This document shows positions 1 through 10,189 of a stretch of 64,000 bases of DNA, in pieces. Below the pieces are notes generated by a model. It was not told where the DNA came from, did no database searches, and was given only the letters and a program-made list of their open reading frames with translations. The position numbers and the translations under genes are program-made. Numbering within the stretch: position 1 is the stretch's first letter; every line of letters starts with the position of its first letter. The stretch is taken from contig NW_013657653.1 in the NCBI RefSeq assembly GCF_000142905.1, positions 62,001 to 126,000 on the forward strand. The letters are read 5' to 3'. This stretch comes from Thecamonas trahens ATCC 50062 (Eukaryota; Apusozoa; Apusomonadida; Apusomonadidae).

Positions 1-64
1 ACCCAACGAGCACACGTGACGCATTTCGGGGCGGAAAAGGTGGCAAGGCGAAAAGCAAGAGTAT

Positions 65-1807
65 ATGTCGTCTGTGACTGGTGTCGAGGTGGACTTTATT
101 CCGGTGCTTGGTCTGCTTGGTGGGCTTGAGTATGTGCACACCTTTTGCGGACGGTTGCACTCGGCTATCTCAGCCACTCTGGCGCAGAGGGAAGTGGTGC
201 AGGATGCTCTGATCTTCCTCTCCTCGGCAGACATTCCCTACCGCTTCTCGCAAGCCACTCTCTGTCCGCCGTCTGGGCCGCCGCTTGTCACCGATCACAA
301 CACTGATAGCGACACCAACACCGATCACAGGCCCAACCACGACTCCGACTCTAACCCGCACCCCGATCCCAACTCATCCAACGCATCCAGCACATCCAAC
401 TTGTCCGCGCCTTTGGTCGCAATCCCACGCCCACCACCGGACACATCACTGCTGCACACCAAGGTGACGATCGCCAACGGAGAACTCCCCGAGGAGGAGC
501 AGCTCGATGAGGGCGGGCTCGCCGAGCTGTACGGCGACTTGCATCTACGCAACTTCTTTGCCCTCGCCAGCATCGACATTCCTCCGCATGTGGTACTTGC
601 CGAGGCGCAAAACCTTGAGTATGCGTTTCGCACAACTGTTGCCACTTCCAAGCCCGAGAGCGGCGGCACCCGGGTCGCCATCTCCACTGGCGCTGTCTTC
701 TCGGCCTTCTTTGCTGGCCAGTGGCTGCAAGCCTTCTTTGCCGCCCTCATCGCGCTCGCCTCGGATCCAACCGTCTCCAACGACGACATCCTCACTGCGC
801 TCCGCCTCCAGTTCCCCACCCTCACCATGGTGCTCACCAGGGTCATCGACGTGCCGAACATGACGTTCTTTGACGACAAGGTCGAGATCCGCGGCCCATC
901 CGCTGTTGTCCTTCCAGGCTCGCAGAATCCTGTCCCGGTCCGGAAGATCCGCATCACTGCCCCGTTTGACCACAAGGCCATGCGCAAGTTCTATCCGCAG
1001 CTCTCGCGGCTGCTCAAGTGGCTCGTCTCGCTCCGGGTGCGCGTGGTCGACAAGGCCGCCCCGAGCCAGCTAGCCTCGGTCTATGCCTTTGACTCGGCCA
1101 AGCAGGTATTCTCGTTTGAGGGCTATGTCGCCGGCGATCAGCTGCTATGGATAGAGACTGCCGGCGGGCCCGCTGTGGCGCCCGCCGATCCCGAGCCCCG
1201 TCTCGCCGCCTCGGGCACCGTCATTGCCAACGCCCGGTGCTTCGACCTTGCCTTTCCGCCACACCAGGAGCTCGCTCTGTTCATGGACATGCAGATGACT
1301 GTCTGGGGCTTCAACGTCCTCCAGCTTCCCGTCGTTGGTATGGAGCTTCTCACCTCGCCTGACAACCCCAGCTGCGCCGAGCTCACCGTCGTCTCGGTTA
1401 CCAACCCGACGTCGACGCTCAAGCTCTTCTCATGGCTCCTCTCACTCTCGGAGCTCTACGATGAGCTCATCCGCACCTTTTCCCTCCGCGTCTTTATCGG
1501 CAATCGGACGCTGCCGCCCAATATCACCGCCGTCACCAAGGCTTCCGACACCGCCAACGCCGCCGACGCCGCCAACGCCGCCGATGCGGCTTCGTCAGCG
1601 GCAACCGACGGGTGGATCGGCTTTGCCGGGCCGAACCAATTCGCCTTTCTCCTCACCGTCGCCTTCCCGCTCAAGCTCGTCACTCGGGTGCTCTCGCACA
1701 TTTGGGACAAGTTTGTCAAAAAGTACACGTGGGTCGACATCCTCGCCTTTGCGAGCGACACGCTCAACGCATTTGTTTCGGACCTCGGCGTGGTCATGGC
1801 CCTGTAG
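65..1807 (+). CDS. hypothetical protein, 580 aa
   Basis: I do not recognise this protein. The ATG at 65 is the first in frame after a TGA at 17-19. The reading frame stays open for 580 codons with strong G/C third positions, so it is very likely real. Residues about 75-110 are a low-complexity Asp/Asn/His/Pro stretch, and near residue 500 there is an Ala/Asp/Asn repeat (AADAANAADAA). The rest looks globular, with alternating hydrophobic segments, but I see no clear signal peptide or convincing transmembrane span. Its stop lies only 52 bp from the stop of the convergent CNNM gene, so the two 3' UTRs probably overlap. An upstream exon outside the window cannot be excluded. Confidence 0.7.
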   Translation: MSSVTGVEVDFIPVLGLLGGLEYVHTFCGRLHSAISATLAQREVVQDALIFLSSADIPYRFSQATLCPPSGPPLVTDHNTDSDTNTDHRPNHDSDSNPHPDPNSSNASSTSNLSAPLVAIPRPPPDTSLLHTKVTIANGELPEEEQLDEGGLAELYGDLHLRNFFALASIDIPPHVVLAEAQNLEYAFRTTVATSKPESGGTRVAISTGAVFSAFFAGQWLQAFFAALIALASDPTVSNDDILTALRLQFPTLTMVLTRVIDVPNMTFFDDKVEIRGPSAVVLPGSQNPVPVRKIRITAPFDHKAMRKFYPQLSRLLKWLVSLRVRVVDKAAPSQLASVYAFDSAKQVFSFEGYVAGDQLLWIETAGGPAVAPADPEPRLAASGTVIANARCFDLAFPPHQELALFMDMQMTVWGFNVLQLPVVGMELLTSPDNPSCAELTVVSVTNPTSTLKLFSWLLSLSELYDELIRTFSLRVFIGNRTLPPNITAVTKASDTANAADAANAADAASSAATDGWIGFAGPNQFAFLLTVAFPLKLVTRVLSHIWDKFVKKYTWVDILAFASDTLNAFVSDLGVVMAL

Positions 1808-1859
1808 GCAGCGGCGGTGCGAGGCATTGCATGTGTGTTTGTTGCTTGCGCTGGCGCCA

Positions 1860-4107
1860 TCAGAACCGTACTCTGCGGACCTCGCCGCGCTCCGGATCGC
1901 CGACGCCGCCCGAGGCGAACTCGTCGAGCGGCAGCGTCGAGGCCAGCAGCTCGACGCCGACGTCGTCCGAGTTGATGGGCGAGCGGACGGCCGACGGTGC
2001 ATTCTCGTCACGCTCGAGTTCGGCGTGCATGTCATCGGAGCAGAGGTCCGACGACGACGAGTGCCCACCAAGCGGGGCGCTGATGGCAGCGGCCGCGGTG
2101 CCGCCGCCACCGTCGCCGCCGCTCGAGCCGTGCATCCGTGTCGCTTCGACCGCCCGCCGGTACTGCTCGCGGGTGATCTGCCAAATCTGGACGGTGTTGG
2201 TCGAGGGATAGGCGGTAAAGTTGGGGTCGAACATGCCCGCACGCAGCAGCGCACTGTCAGCGTCGTCCTCGTCCGAGCCCTCGGGGTCGTCGGCGGTGAG
2301 GAGCTCGATGCCGAGGACCGAGTAGGGGCCAGCAAAGGAGAGGAAGCCCTCGGCGCCGGCGTGGACCTCGAGCTTGCCCTGCAGTACGAGGGTGAAGCGC
2401 GTCGACGGCTCGCCGCGGAGGTAGACCGCCTTGCGGTCGGCGACGGTGGAGCCCTCGGTCGGCCCGTCGATGGTCGAGACGGTGCCCTGCGAGCAGAGCT
2501 TGCGGAGGATCGACGGCTCGATGTGGTCGGCGCCAAACGGCTCGACCATGGAGAGCAGGTACGCGTACAGGCCATCGAGCTGCTGCGGGGTTAGGTGCTG
2601 GGTCGCCGCCCGCTTGCGGCGGAGCATGGCAGCAAAGTTGGGCCGCTGCGAGTCCTGGACCGGGAGCAGACCCATGTTGTCGACGTAGACATCAGTCTCG
2701 TCGACAATCTCGTCCATGATCAGCTCCTCGATGACGTCCTCGAGCGTGACAATGCCGACCGTCTCGTAGAACGGGTCGCCAGGGCCGTCGTTGTTGACTC
2801 GCTGGACGAGTGCCAAGTTCGAGTGCCCGGCGCGCTTGAACTGATTGAGCGCCTTGTCAAGCGTGGTGTCGTCAAACATGCGCTGGACAGGCTTGCCATA
2901 GAACTGCAGAATGGTCCGGATCGGGGTCCGGTCCTCGGGCGAGAGCAGCGCGAGGTGCTTGACCACCAGAAGGTAGTCGATGTTGCGGTCCGGCCCATCA
3001 TGGACCGGGATCCGCGAGTAGCCCGACTCCATGATGGCCTCGAGCGTCTCGTAGTCGAACAGGGCGTCGGCCGAGATGGAGAACGCCTTGGCGATCGGGG
3101 TCATGACGTGCCGGATCGACTTGCGCGAAAAGTCGAGGACGCCCGAGAGCAGCTTGTGGTCTGCCGATGTGAGGTCTGAGTCGCGCTCGCGTGCATGGAT
3201 CAGCATCAGCTGCTTCAGCTGCGTCTTGGTGTAGATGGTGCCCACCTCGTGGCCGAGCACACGGTCCAAAACCTTGGAGATCGGCCAGGCCAGCGGCGCC
3301 ATGAGGAACATGAACACCTTGACGATCCACACCGTGTACGCGCCCACCATCAGTCCGTGTCGCGAGCACCCGGCCTGCGGCATGATCTCGCCAAAGATCA
3401 CAATAAGCACCGTCGACAGGAGGAAGCCCACCACGCCCGACGTCAGGTCAGCGAGCAGAATCGAGAGCAGCGCGTTGACAGCCACGTTGCCCAGCAGCAG
3501 CGTACACAACAAAAAGTTGCCCTTGACCCGGACAGGGTAGATCTTCTGCGCATACCGCTTCTCCTCGGGCGTCCCGGACGCCATCACAACTTCCAGCCCG
3601 ACCTTGTCGAGGCCCATCAGTCCGAGCGTCAGCCCCGAAAACAGCCCCGAGAGTACAATCAGAAACAGGATCGGCAGCAGCGAGATGTAGATGGGCAGTC
3701 CACCAGACTCTGTCATGTCCCGATCACCGACCACGATGCCGACCACGATGCCGACCACGATGCCGACCACGATGCCGACCACGATGCCGACCACGATGCC
3801 GACCACGACCACGACCATGATGCCGACCACAACAGCCATAAGTATGAAAAGTCCAGCAATGCCCAATCCCAAGCCCGCCATTCACACCACGACCCGAACC
3901 AGCACACCACCATGAGTCACAAGGAGGGGGGAGAGGGGGGAGAGGGGGGAGAGGGGGGGGGGGGGGGAGAAAGAGGAGGAGGGGGAAGAGGAGAAAGGGG
4001 GGAGTAGTAGAGGGGGTAGGTGGGCGGGGGGGGGGGAGGAAGATACGGTACGTACCGTCGGCAGCCGTCGGCAGGACACAGGTCGTGGCATTGATCACGG
4101 TCGCCAT
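1860..4107 (-). CDS. CNNM: CNNM/Mam3-type Mg2+ transporter (DUF21 + CBS pair)
   Basis: Membrane protein of the ancient conserved domain (CNNM, yeast Mam3) family, linked to Mg2+ and divalent metal homeostasis. Two exons: 4107-4056 (17 codons plus one base) and 3709-1860, with a GTACGT donor and CAG acceptor in matching phase, giving 633 aa. A DUF21 membrane domain (residues about 20-190) contains the family motifs GLFSGLTLGLMGLD and GEIMPQAGCSRHG. A CBS pair follows, ending in TLEDVIEELIMDEIVDETD, then a C-terminal cNMP-binding-like segment with LVLQGKLEVHAG. The intron 4055-3710 holds a 12-bp minisatellite. Reading through it gives a false N-terminus of GIVV repeats. The junction restores E-S-G-G-L-P in the DUF21 frame. 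Identification is firm. The splice model is inferred from phase and homology. Confidence 0.9.
3727..3812. repeat. 12-bp minisatellite inside CNNM intron 1
   Basis: About seven near-perfect tandem copies of ATGCCGACCACG (plus strand), with a degenerate continuation to about 3835. The unit is a multiple of three, so it stays open in all frames and mimics a coding repeat on both strands. By the splice model it is intronic. Confidence 0.85.
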
Positions 4108-5553
4108 GCGCCCACCTCGAGGCGTGACGGGGGGGAAGGGGGGTTGAGAGGAGGGAGGAGGGGGAAACGACTAGGTGTGCTACTCTCAAGAGCTTCCACA
4201 CACACAAAGACAAGAGACTGGTACTCTCCCGTGTCAAGTATGCCCCCCAGTCGTTGTCCCTCCTTCTGTCCCTGGTCGACTCCATTGGCTGTCTCGCTCG
4301 CCTGCCGTGATGGCCTTGCACCGGTTCCCAACCAATCGACGGGGCAGGCCATCCACCTGGATGATCGAACTGGCCGGCCATCCGCCTGGCTGATGCTGAT
4401 GATCTCGAAGGTGGCCTGGAGAAAGAGGATGAAGTGAGTGTCCTCCTGCCACATTGATAATTTACCTATCAAGCGAGGAGATCTGCTTGATTAGCTTGCC
4501 TGCACCCATCTCATGGGGATTCCCATGTCCAGACCTTGCCAAACTGGCACACTTCTGCCCCGCCCGGAGAGATACGCTGCTCTTTCCCAGACTTTGATCC
4601 CTACTACCTTTGTATCCTCAGACTGCAGAGGTGCGCTTGATGGTGTGGCGGTGCTAAACAGCATGTCCATCGCATCACCTGTGTCCAATGTCAACCACCA
4701 CCACCACCATCGCTATCATCATCCACCGCCATGCCGACCAAGATCGCCATCCCCAACGTGTAAATCAATTAATGATGTAGGCTAGAGGCTCCGCGCACCA
4801 GCCGAACATCTACTTTGGCCTGGCTCAGTTTGCGGCCCGTGCTCTTGGGCTTGGCTCCGTGGTATCACGTGGCGTGGACTTGAGTTGGGGCGGATGGTCG
4901 CCGTCGGCGTGGTCGAGGCCGACGGAGGAACTGGCTCCATGGTCCTCACAACGTCATGATGATCTCTGTCATGCTCTTGGCGGTTACCGGGCATAACGAG
5001 ATCAGGCGCCTCGCGGCTCCTGGCCTACTACGTCCCGAGGTGGATTGGGGAAGGGCTGGTGCGCCAAAATGGTGCGCGAAAAAGCCGCGCCGGCCTCGCC
5101 GACCTCCACGCACGACGTCAGCCAACGCCTCGACGAGGCGCTCGGCAGTCACGTCCTCGTCGGCAGACGCCACCCTCACCCTCCCTACCACAGCGGCCCA
5201 AGCGGGGCTCCATTCTTCCCCCCCTTCGCCTCGAACAGCTCCATCACGCTCGCCGCCTACTACCGATCGTGCTTGACCTTGATCTCTGCTCCAGCCCGTT
5301 GATCAGGGCGTGCGTTGGGGGGGAGGGGGGCATTGATACACGCACACACATGGAAACAAACACACACACATACACACATTGCCACCAGAACTATTATGAT
5401 CCCAAGTGTGCACACCCTCTGTCCCATTAGCCCCGGCCGGGCCCTACCCAGATCGTGCGATCCACGGACTCGCGCTCTCAACCACGTCGACCCACCCTCA
5501 TCCTGCCCAACCCCAAGTACGTACACACACACACACCTCTGCTCCATCATCGC
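4108..5553. other. intergenic, 1.45 kb, no supported gene
   Basis: Between the CNNM start and a small plus-strand gene. It has purine/pyrimidine-rich stretches, a CA-rich tract near 5340-5380, and one 77-codon plus-strand frame (5069-5302) with modest coding character. It also has an opposing minus-strand frame at 4946-5191. Neither has recognisable homology. A GTACGT at 5519 is a possible 5' splice site for the gene at 5554. Confidence 0.5.
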
Positions 5554-5814
5554 ATGCCGACCCTTCCTGGCTCCAAGCTTCCTGTTGTGGCAGTTTGGGC
5601 CTTTGCAATGGCTGCAGTCAACGGAGGCATTGCCTACGCCATGTGGGGCGACCGCGGGGTGGCGCTGCGAGGCCGTATGCGCAAGATGATGGGCGTGCCT
5701 GATCCTCCGGGAACACGATCGCAGGGCCTGCCAACCACCTCATCGCCCTCTGCTCTCGCCAGCTCTGCCTCTACTCCGGCTGCTGAGTCCAGCTCGGATG
5801 GCGATGCTTCATGA
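5554..5814 (+). CDS. small single-pass membrane protein, 86 aa
   Basis: Unrecognised. The frame encodes a short N-terminus, one hydrophobic helix (LPVVAVWAFAMAAV, residues about 9-28), a basic segment (RGVALRGRMRKMM) and a Ser/Pro/Ala-rich tail. That layout suits a small organelle or ER membrane protein. A GTACGT donor at 5519 and AG sites at 5591-5613 raise the possibility that the start shown is really inside an intron or exon 2 and that the true N-terminus is upstream. I could not find a phase and homology match to decide. Identity and start are uncertain. Confidence 0.4.
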   Translation: MPTLPGSKLPVVAVWAFAMAAVNGGIAYAMWGDRGVALRGRMRKMMGVPDPPGTRSQGLPTTSSPSALASSASTPAAESSSDGDAS

Positions 5815-5925
5815 GCAAGCGCTGCGTCTCCCCTCCTCCTTCTCGGCACAACCTGACTAAGCCTCACGATACAATGCTGCCATGCACCTCGCACCGCACC
5901 GCTACACGCTGGCCAAGCGCAATCA

Positions 5926-6396
5926 TCATTTACTCGGCGGCAGCATCGTCAAAGTTGCCCTCAAGGTCGGGGATGTCGTCATCCGAGTCGTCAGCGCCGC
6001 GTTGCCGGTCATGCCGTTGAGCGCGCCAGACTCAAGGAGGTTCTTGAGGAAGTTGCTGGCGTTCGGGCCGAGCTGGTGAAGGACATCGGGCATGAGCTCG
6101 GTGATGGTCTTGACCTGCGAGGTGCCGCGGACAGTAAAGGTGTTAGCCTGGAACGAGGCCTCCACCTTCGGGCGGGAGAAGTGAAGAACCGAGTTGTCCT
6201 CACGGAACATGTTGACCTCATCAACACCGGGGAGCGCCTGCTTGTTGACCTTGGCCAGCGTCGCCGACAGCTTCTTGGCCGTCGAGCCCGACGACTTCTG
6301 CACCTTGCGCACCTTGCGGCGCATCGAGCCCTTGCCGCCAGTCCGCGAGACCTTGGACATGCGCTTAAGCTTCTCAAGCTTGGCCTGGTTAACCAT
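5926..6396 (-). CDS. BTF3: nascent polypeptide-associated complex beta (BTF3), frameshifted tail
   Basis: NAC-beta forms the NAC heterodimer with NAC-alpha at the ribosome exit. The N-terminus (MVNQAKLEKLKRM, then TGGKGSMRRKVRKV) is the conserved ribosome-binding region. It is followed by the NAC barrel (VNMFREDNSVLHFSRPKV, then FTVRGTSQVKTITELMPDVL). About 155 aa is the expected size. In the frame shown, the last 20 or so residues do not match the family. The expected acidic ending (DDDIPDLEGNFDDA) is present one frame over, ending at a TAA at 5932-5930. No GT lies between the barrel and the tail, so an intron cannot explain it. One missing base in the GCGGCG near 5999 would restore the frame. 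An intron in the 5' UTR is possible (CAGTACGTAA on the minus strand near 7090). Confidence 0.88.
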   Translation of the reverse strand: MVNQAKLEKLKRMSKVSRTGGKGSMRRKVRKVQKSSGSTAKKLSATLAKVNKQALPGVDEVNMFREDNSVLHFSRPKVEASFQANTFTVRGTSQVKTITELMPDVLHQLGPNASNFLKNLLESGALNGMTGNAALTTRMTTSPTLRATLTMLPPSK

Positions 6397-7245
6397 GTCT
6401 ACTCACATCACATCAACAATACCACACCAACGGTTCCACAGTGTGAGTCATACACATCGCCATCCCCATCCCCGTCCCCGCCCCCTCCCCCCTCCCCCCG
6501 ACCCCGTCATGCTGGTCACAACTCGTTTCGAGTCATGCATACAAAAACAGAGGCTGTTCAGCGGCGCGCTTCCGCTCCCCAACAACAGCCCAGAGTGCAG
6601 CAATCAAGCCCATCTTTTCCAGACAGATGCATACAACATGGTACTTGAGCATGGCGTGGACGGTGGCTGAGGGTTCGTCTTCTCTTTGACTCCAGCCACG
6701 GGAACTCGATCGAGCCTCGCCCTGCCGGGGATGAATACATCGAAAACCAGAGGCTCACCGCCACCTCCCCGAGTCTCAAGAGCCTCGCATCGGAGCTACC
6801 ATAGAGCTATACACACATATTTCCCCTAAACTTTGAGCTATACCACACTCGCAACTCTCTACCGAGAAGCCCGAGCGTAGCTGCGCTATCTGGTCCGTGG
6901 GTGGCCTCGATACTTCGCCCGACCACGCCGACTCCAAAAATGGCTTCATCCCCCCCATCGTCCAGCATGGTGACCTCTTCGGAGGCCACAGCCATGGCGG
7001 GGACGGGGGAGAAGGGCATGCGAGGTGCTCGTATCTTCTAGCTCACATATGCATGGCTGGTTCACGTAGTCGTGCAAGTAATCATGTTACGTACTGGATA
7101 TATGGAGTGTGGTGGCCGTCGCTTCCGGCAGGAGGGCCCACTTCCCGCGCTCCGTTCCTCGCTCCGCCGGTTGCCGAGTCGCGGCCGAAACGGGCCGGCC
7201 AGCTCAGAGGGCTGGCCGGCAGCGGCCAACGCGCACTGCCGGCAA
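6397..7245. other. intergenic, 850 bp
   Basis: No supported gene. It contains the 5' region of NAC-beta, C-rich tracts around 6460-6505, and a strong hairpin at 7194-7220 next to the 3' end of the neighbouring minus-strand gene. Confidence 0.5.
7194..7220. other. 10-bp perfect inverted repeat (3' UTR hairpin)
   Basis: GCCGGCCAGC, a 7-nt loop TCAGAGG, then GCTGGCCGGC. It begins 25 bp beyond the stop codon of the minus-strand coiled-coil gene, so it would fold in that mRNA's 3' UTR. Confidence 0.6.
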
Positions 7246-9120
7246 CTACGACTCGGCCAGCGGAGCCGCTGCCTTGAACTCCTTCTCAAATAGATTGACG
7301 ACGGTATCGTCGGCGGCCGCCGCAAGCTCACAAGCCATGTCGTCCAGCAGCTCCTCGACGAAATCGTCGGCTACGCCGGTAACTATGTCCCAAGGCGTCA
7401 GCGCAGACGCCGAGAACGCGGCACACTTCTCGGCGATACGCTCCAGGAACAGCTCGCGGTGGACTTCGATGTCAGCCACCGCGTGTGTAGAGAGCTGATA
7501 GGCTTGCTGCGCGCGGTGTGCAGCGCTGGCGCGAGCTTGCCGTGCGGGACTGGCTGCCGACGAGTCGGCCTCAAGCCCAAAGCGGCCGCCCGAGTCGATG
7601 CCCCACCGCGCTCGAATCGACGCCTCCTCGGCCTCCATCTGTCCCATAAGCCGAAGTGCCTTGTCAACACGTGCTGCCATCAGCTGTGCCTCAACCTGAG
7701 CATCTGGATCATGCTCCGGCATCGGCGACGAGTCCGGAACGGCGACGTGAGCCGGCGCAACATCATCTCGAGCCGGTGCCACAGCCGGAGCTGCCGGTTC
7801 GGACGCCTCCCTCCTCACTGCCGCCGCCACAGGCTTAGCACCCGAGTGCAGACAGCGGAGAACCTCTTCTGCGAGCTCGCGGGTGAGCAGAGCGCGGGCA
7901 TTCCCTGAGCAGTCGTCGGCTGCGCTGACGGCGGGAGCCGATGGCAGAGCCGGAGCCGCAGCCAGCGGCTCAGCCACCGACCCGGCCGCCACGTCCTCAC
8001 GCTGCGGCTCCGAGTCAAGTTCGAAGCTCTCTGACGGCAGCGTGCGGCGAACCCTGACTCGGGTCCGCTGACGGGTGCGGCGCAGATGGTGGCGAGGGTG
8101 GCCCCGGCCACGGCCGCGCCCGCCACGACCGCGCCCACGGCCGCGCCCACGGCCGCGTCCACGCGGGCGACCCCGAGCTCGCGGCGGGCGAAGCCGCGAC
8201 GGGCGGGCGGAGCGGTGGACTGGCGAGTCGAGATCGCCCGGCCTGGTGTCGGGCTCTTGCCACGGAGGGCGTGTGTCGCGAACGGCGTCGCGGGTCGGCG
8301 ATCGTGACTCCGCCAGCTGCTTGGCCTTGAGCCGGGCTTGCTCGGCCCGAAAGCGCTCCTGCTCCTCAGCGAGCTGGGCGCGCTCGGCCTCGAGCCGCTG
8401 GCGAGCATGCTCCAAGTGTTTGGCGTGTGCGCGCGCCCGGCGCGCATCTTCGCGGGCACGATCCTCGGCTTCGCGCGCAGCAAGTCGCGCCTTGTACTCT
8501 TCCATGGCTTTTCGCGACGAGAGCTGTGCCGCTTGGATGAACTCGACATCCTCGTGCGGGCCTGCGACGCCAAGCTTGGTCTTGACCACCGAGCTCGGCG
8601 GGCGGCGTGTGGCGGCGACCGCGGCGTTTGGCCCGGCAATCTGCGCCAGCGGCGTCCGTGCCGACTTTGTCTTGGACGGCAACGGGCGCGTTCGCCGTGC
8701 GCTAGCCGCCAACGTGTCGACCACGACTGCAGGTGACGAAGCGCCAACGTGTTGACGGTGACGTTGGTGCGAGGCGGGAGCCAGCGGCGCCGGCGGGTGG
8801 CGGGCACGGCCACGGCGAGTCGATGCCACCGCAGCCTTCATGTCGTTGCGGACAAGCGCCTGCGCAAAGGCCAGTCGATGCTTGTGCTTGACTAGATTGG
8901 CCATGTCGGCCTCGACCCCGGTCACATACTCGGTCCGGGCCACAGCTGCCGACGACGACGACTGGTGGCGGGTCGACGACCTGGCCGCCGCCACACCAGG
9001 CGCAGGCACCAGAGGCTCGTACACAATGGCAGGCGCAGGTGCACGGACAGGCTTCCCTGGGCCCTTGCTAGGACCTAGCCGGAATGCAAGCTGGGGACGT
9101 GTCCGCATGGCTCCACTCAT
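7246..9120 (-). CDS. coiled-coil / RG-rich protein, 624 aa
   Basis: Unrecognised. I chose the ATG at 9120 (MSGAMRTRPQLAFRL) because the frame further upstream is low-complexity, Leu/Ser-rich and overlaps the promoter side of the divergent gene at 9495. Visible parts are a basic N-terminal third, a long charged helix (AMEEYKARLAAREAEDRARE and on, residues about 200-270) likely to form a coiled coil, and an Arg/Gly tract (RGRGRGRGRGRG). A Ser/Glu-rich region follows, then a conserved-looking helical C-terminus (DDFVEELLDDMACELA, LFEKEF). The C-terminal helices faintly resemble those of centriolar or ciliary scaffold proteins, but I would not name it. The frame uses G/C third positions throughout and is surely expressed. 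Confidence 0.65.
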   Translation of the reverse strand: MSGAMRTRPQLAFRLGPSKGPGKPVRAPAPAIVYEPLVPAPGVAAARSSTRHQSSSSAAVARTEYVTGVEADMANLVKHKHRLAFAQALVRNDMKAAVASTRRGRARHPPAPLAPASHQRHRQHVGASSPAVVVDTLAASARRTRPLPSKTKSARTPLAQIAGPNAAVAATRRPPSSVVKTKLGVAGPHEDVEFIQAAQLSSRKAMEEYKARLAAREAEDRAREDARRARAHAKHLEHARQRLEAERAQLAEEQERFRAEQARLKAKQLAESRSPTRDAVRDTRPPWQEPDTRPGDLDSPVHRSARPSRLRPPRARGRPRGRGRGRGRGRGRGGRGRGRGHPRHHLRRTRQRTRVRVRRTLPSESFELDSEPQREDVAAGSVAEPLAAAPALPSAPAVSAADDCSGNARALLTRELAEEVLRCLHSGAKPVAAAVRREASEPAAPAVAPARDDVAPAHVAVPDSSPMPEHDPDAQVEAQLMAARVDKALRLMGQMEAEEASIRARWGIDSGGRFGLEADSSAASPARQARASAAHRAQQAYQLSTHAVADIEVHRELFLERIAEKCAAFSASALTPWDIVTGVADDFVEELLDDMACELAAAADDTVVNLFEKEFKAAAPLAES

Positions 9121-9494
9121 GCCCTTCAAGTCGGGTGCTCCCTCCTCGCCAAAACCGCGCCCTTTTACTGAAAACGGCAAATGATCGCCGTCGCAATGAG
9201 AATCGCGGCTGTAGCTCTGCTTTGCACACCCACGGGGCAATACGGTGAGGCAGATGGAAAGACGCGCCAGGGCTAGCGGAAGGGAAAGAAGCGTGAGGCG
9301 AAGATGCGTAGCAGTTGCCATCGCGATCGCATGTACTTGTACGGAGGGAGCAGGAAGAGCGAGCAGGATGGCGGCTGGGCATGCCACCGTGCGTCGGGCA
9401 GCCGCGGACGGCGGCAGCGACAGCGGCAGCGACAGCGACAGCGACAGCGGGCAGGCAGGCGGCAAAGGTAGGAGTTAGACCTGACTCTTTGACC
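9121..9494. promoter_or_regulatory. shared upstream region of a divergent gene pair
   Basis: 374 bp between two divergent start codons (9120 minus, 9495 plus). It holds a GACAGC/GGCAGC hexamer repeat at about 9410-9456. No defined promoter element was recognised. Confidence 0.4.
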
Positions 9495-9874
9495 ATGACA
9501 ACGACAGCTACGTTGTCCGAGCTGAACAAGGTGCTGATGGGGCTTGAGAACGTGTCTACACGACTCGGTACGGAACGAAGGAGCGGCGGGAGTGCCGAGG
9601 GGAGGCGGCCCACGCCGTGTGAGGGTTGGCGGCTGGGGGTGTCGTCATGCTGGGCACAGGCACTCACACGTAGGCACAACCACGACGGGTGGTGTGTGGA
9701 AATGCGGTTTGCGCAGATGCAGTGGTGGAGGGGATGCAAGAGACAGAGCAGGTGCTGGCTACGGTTGTGGAGACACAAGAGGCTCTGTCAACAGTCGTGG
9801 GTGCTACCAGGGTGGCATGGGAGGGCATGCCGCCGCCGCCAACTCTGGCCTCATCGCGCACACAGGAGCTGTAG
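9495..9874 (+). CDS. small coiled-coil protein, 76 aa, two exons
   Basis: Hidden two-exon gene. Exon 1 is 9495-9567 (MTTTATLSELNKVLMGLE and on), with a GTACGG donor at 9568. Exon 2 is 9717-9874 after TTTGCGCAG. The phase matches (G + AT), giving a continuous heptad-like helix across the junction (STRLDAVVEGMQETEQVLA). The product is one long amphipathic helix followed by a short Pro/Ser tail. Small proteins of this kind include DASH, BLOC and other complex subunits, but the sequence is too short and generic to assign. The matching phase, continuity of heptads and the genome's typical donor make the model reasonable. Confidence 0.5.
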
Positions 9875-10189
9875 CGCGCAACATTGGGTGTCCACTCTTC
9901 TAGCGGCTCGCAGCAGCTCGCGTCCACTCATGCGGCAGCTGGTGGCATCTGCTACGACCATCAGCTACCGCCCGCACGAGCTGTGCCACCAACATCGACT
10001 GAATCGCTCACACAAGCTGGACTCGCCAGCTCTCGTCACGAGCTGGCCAAGAAGAAGAGGAACAGATGCGAATATGGGCGCAGTGACCGCGAGTATGTGC
10101 TCAGGGTGCGGGATTGCTGTTTGATGAGGGGAAGGAGAGAGGGAGGCCGTTGATGCAGTGGCGCCCCCCCGCGATAGGCGGGGGTCGCC
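9875..10189. other. intergenic, 315 bp
   Basis: Convergent 3' ends of the small coiled-coil gene and the Arf-like gene. Nothing else seen. Confidence 0.5.

Noticed and set aside
3713-3881. N-terminal GIVV repeat extension of the CNNM protein
   Set aside because: It is translation of an intronic 12-bp minisatellite. A phase-matched upstream exon and acceptor give a normal DUF21 start.
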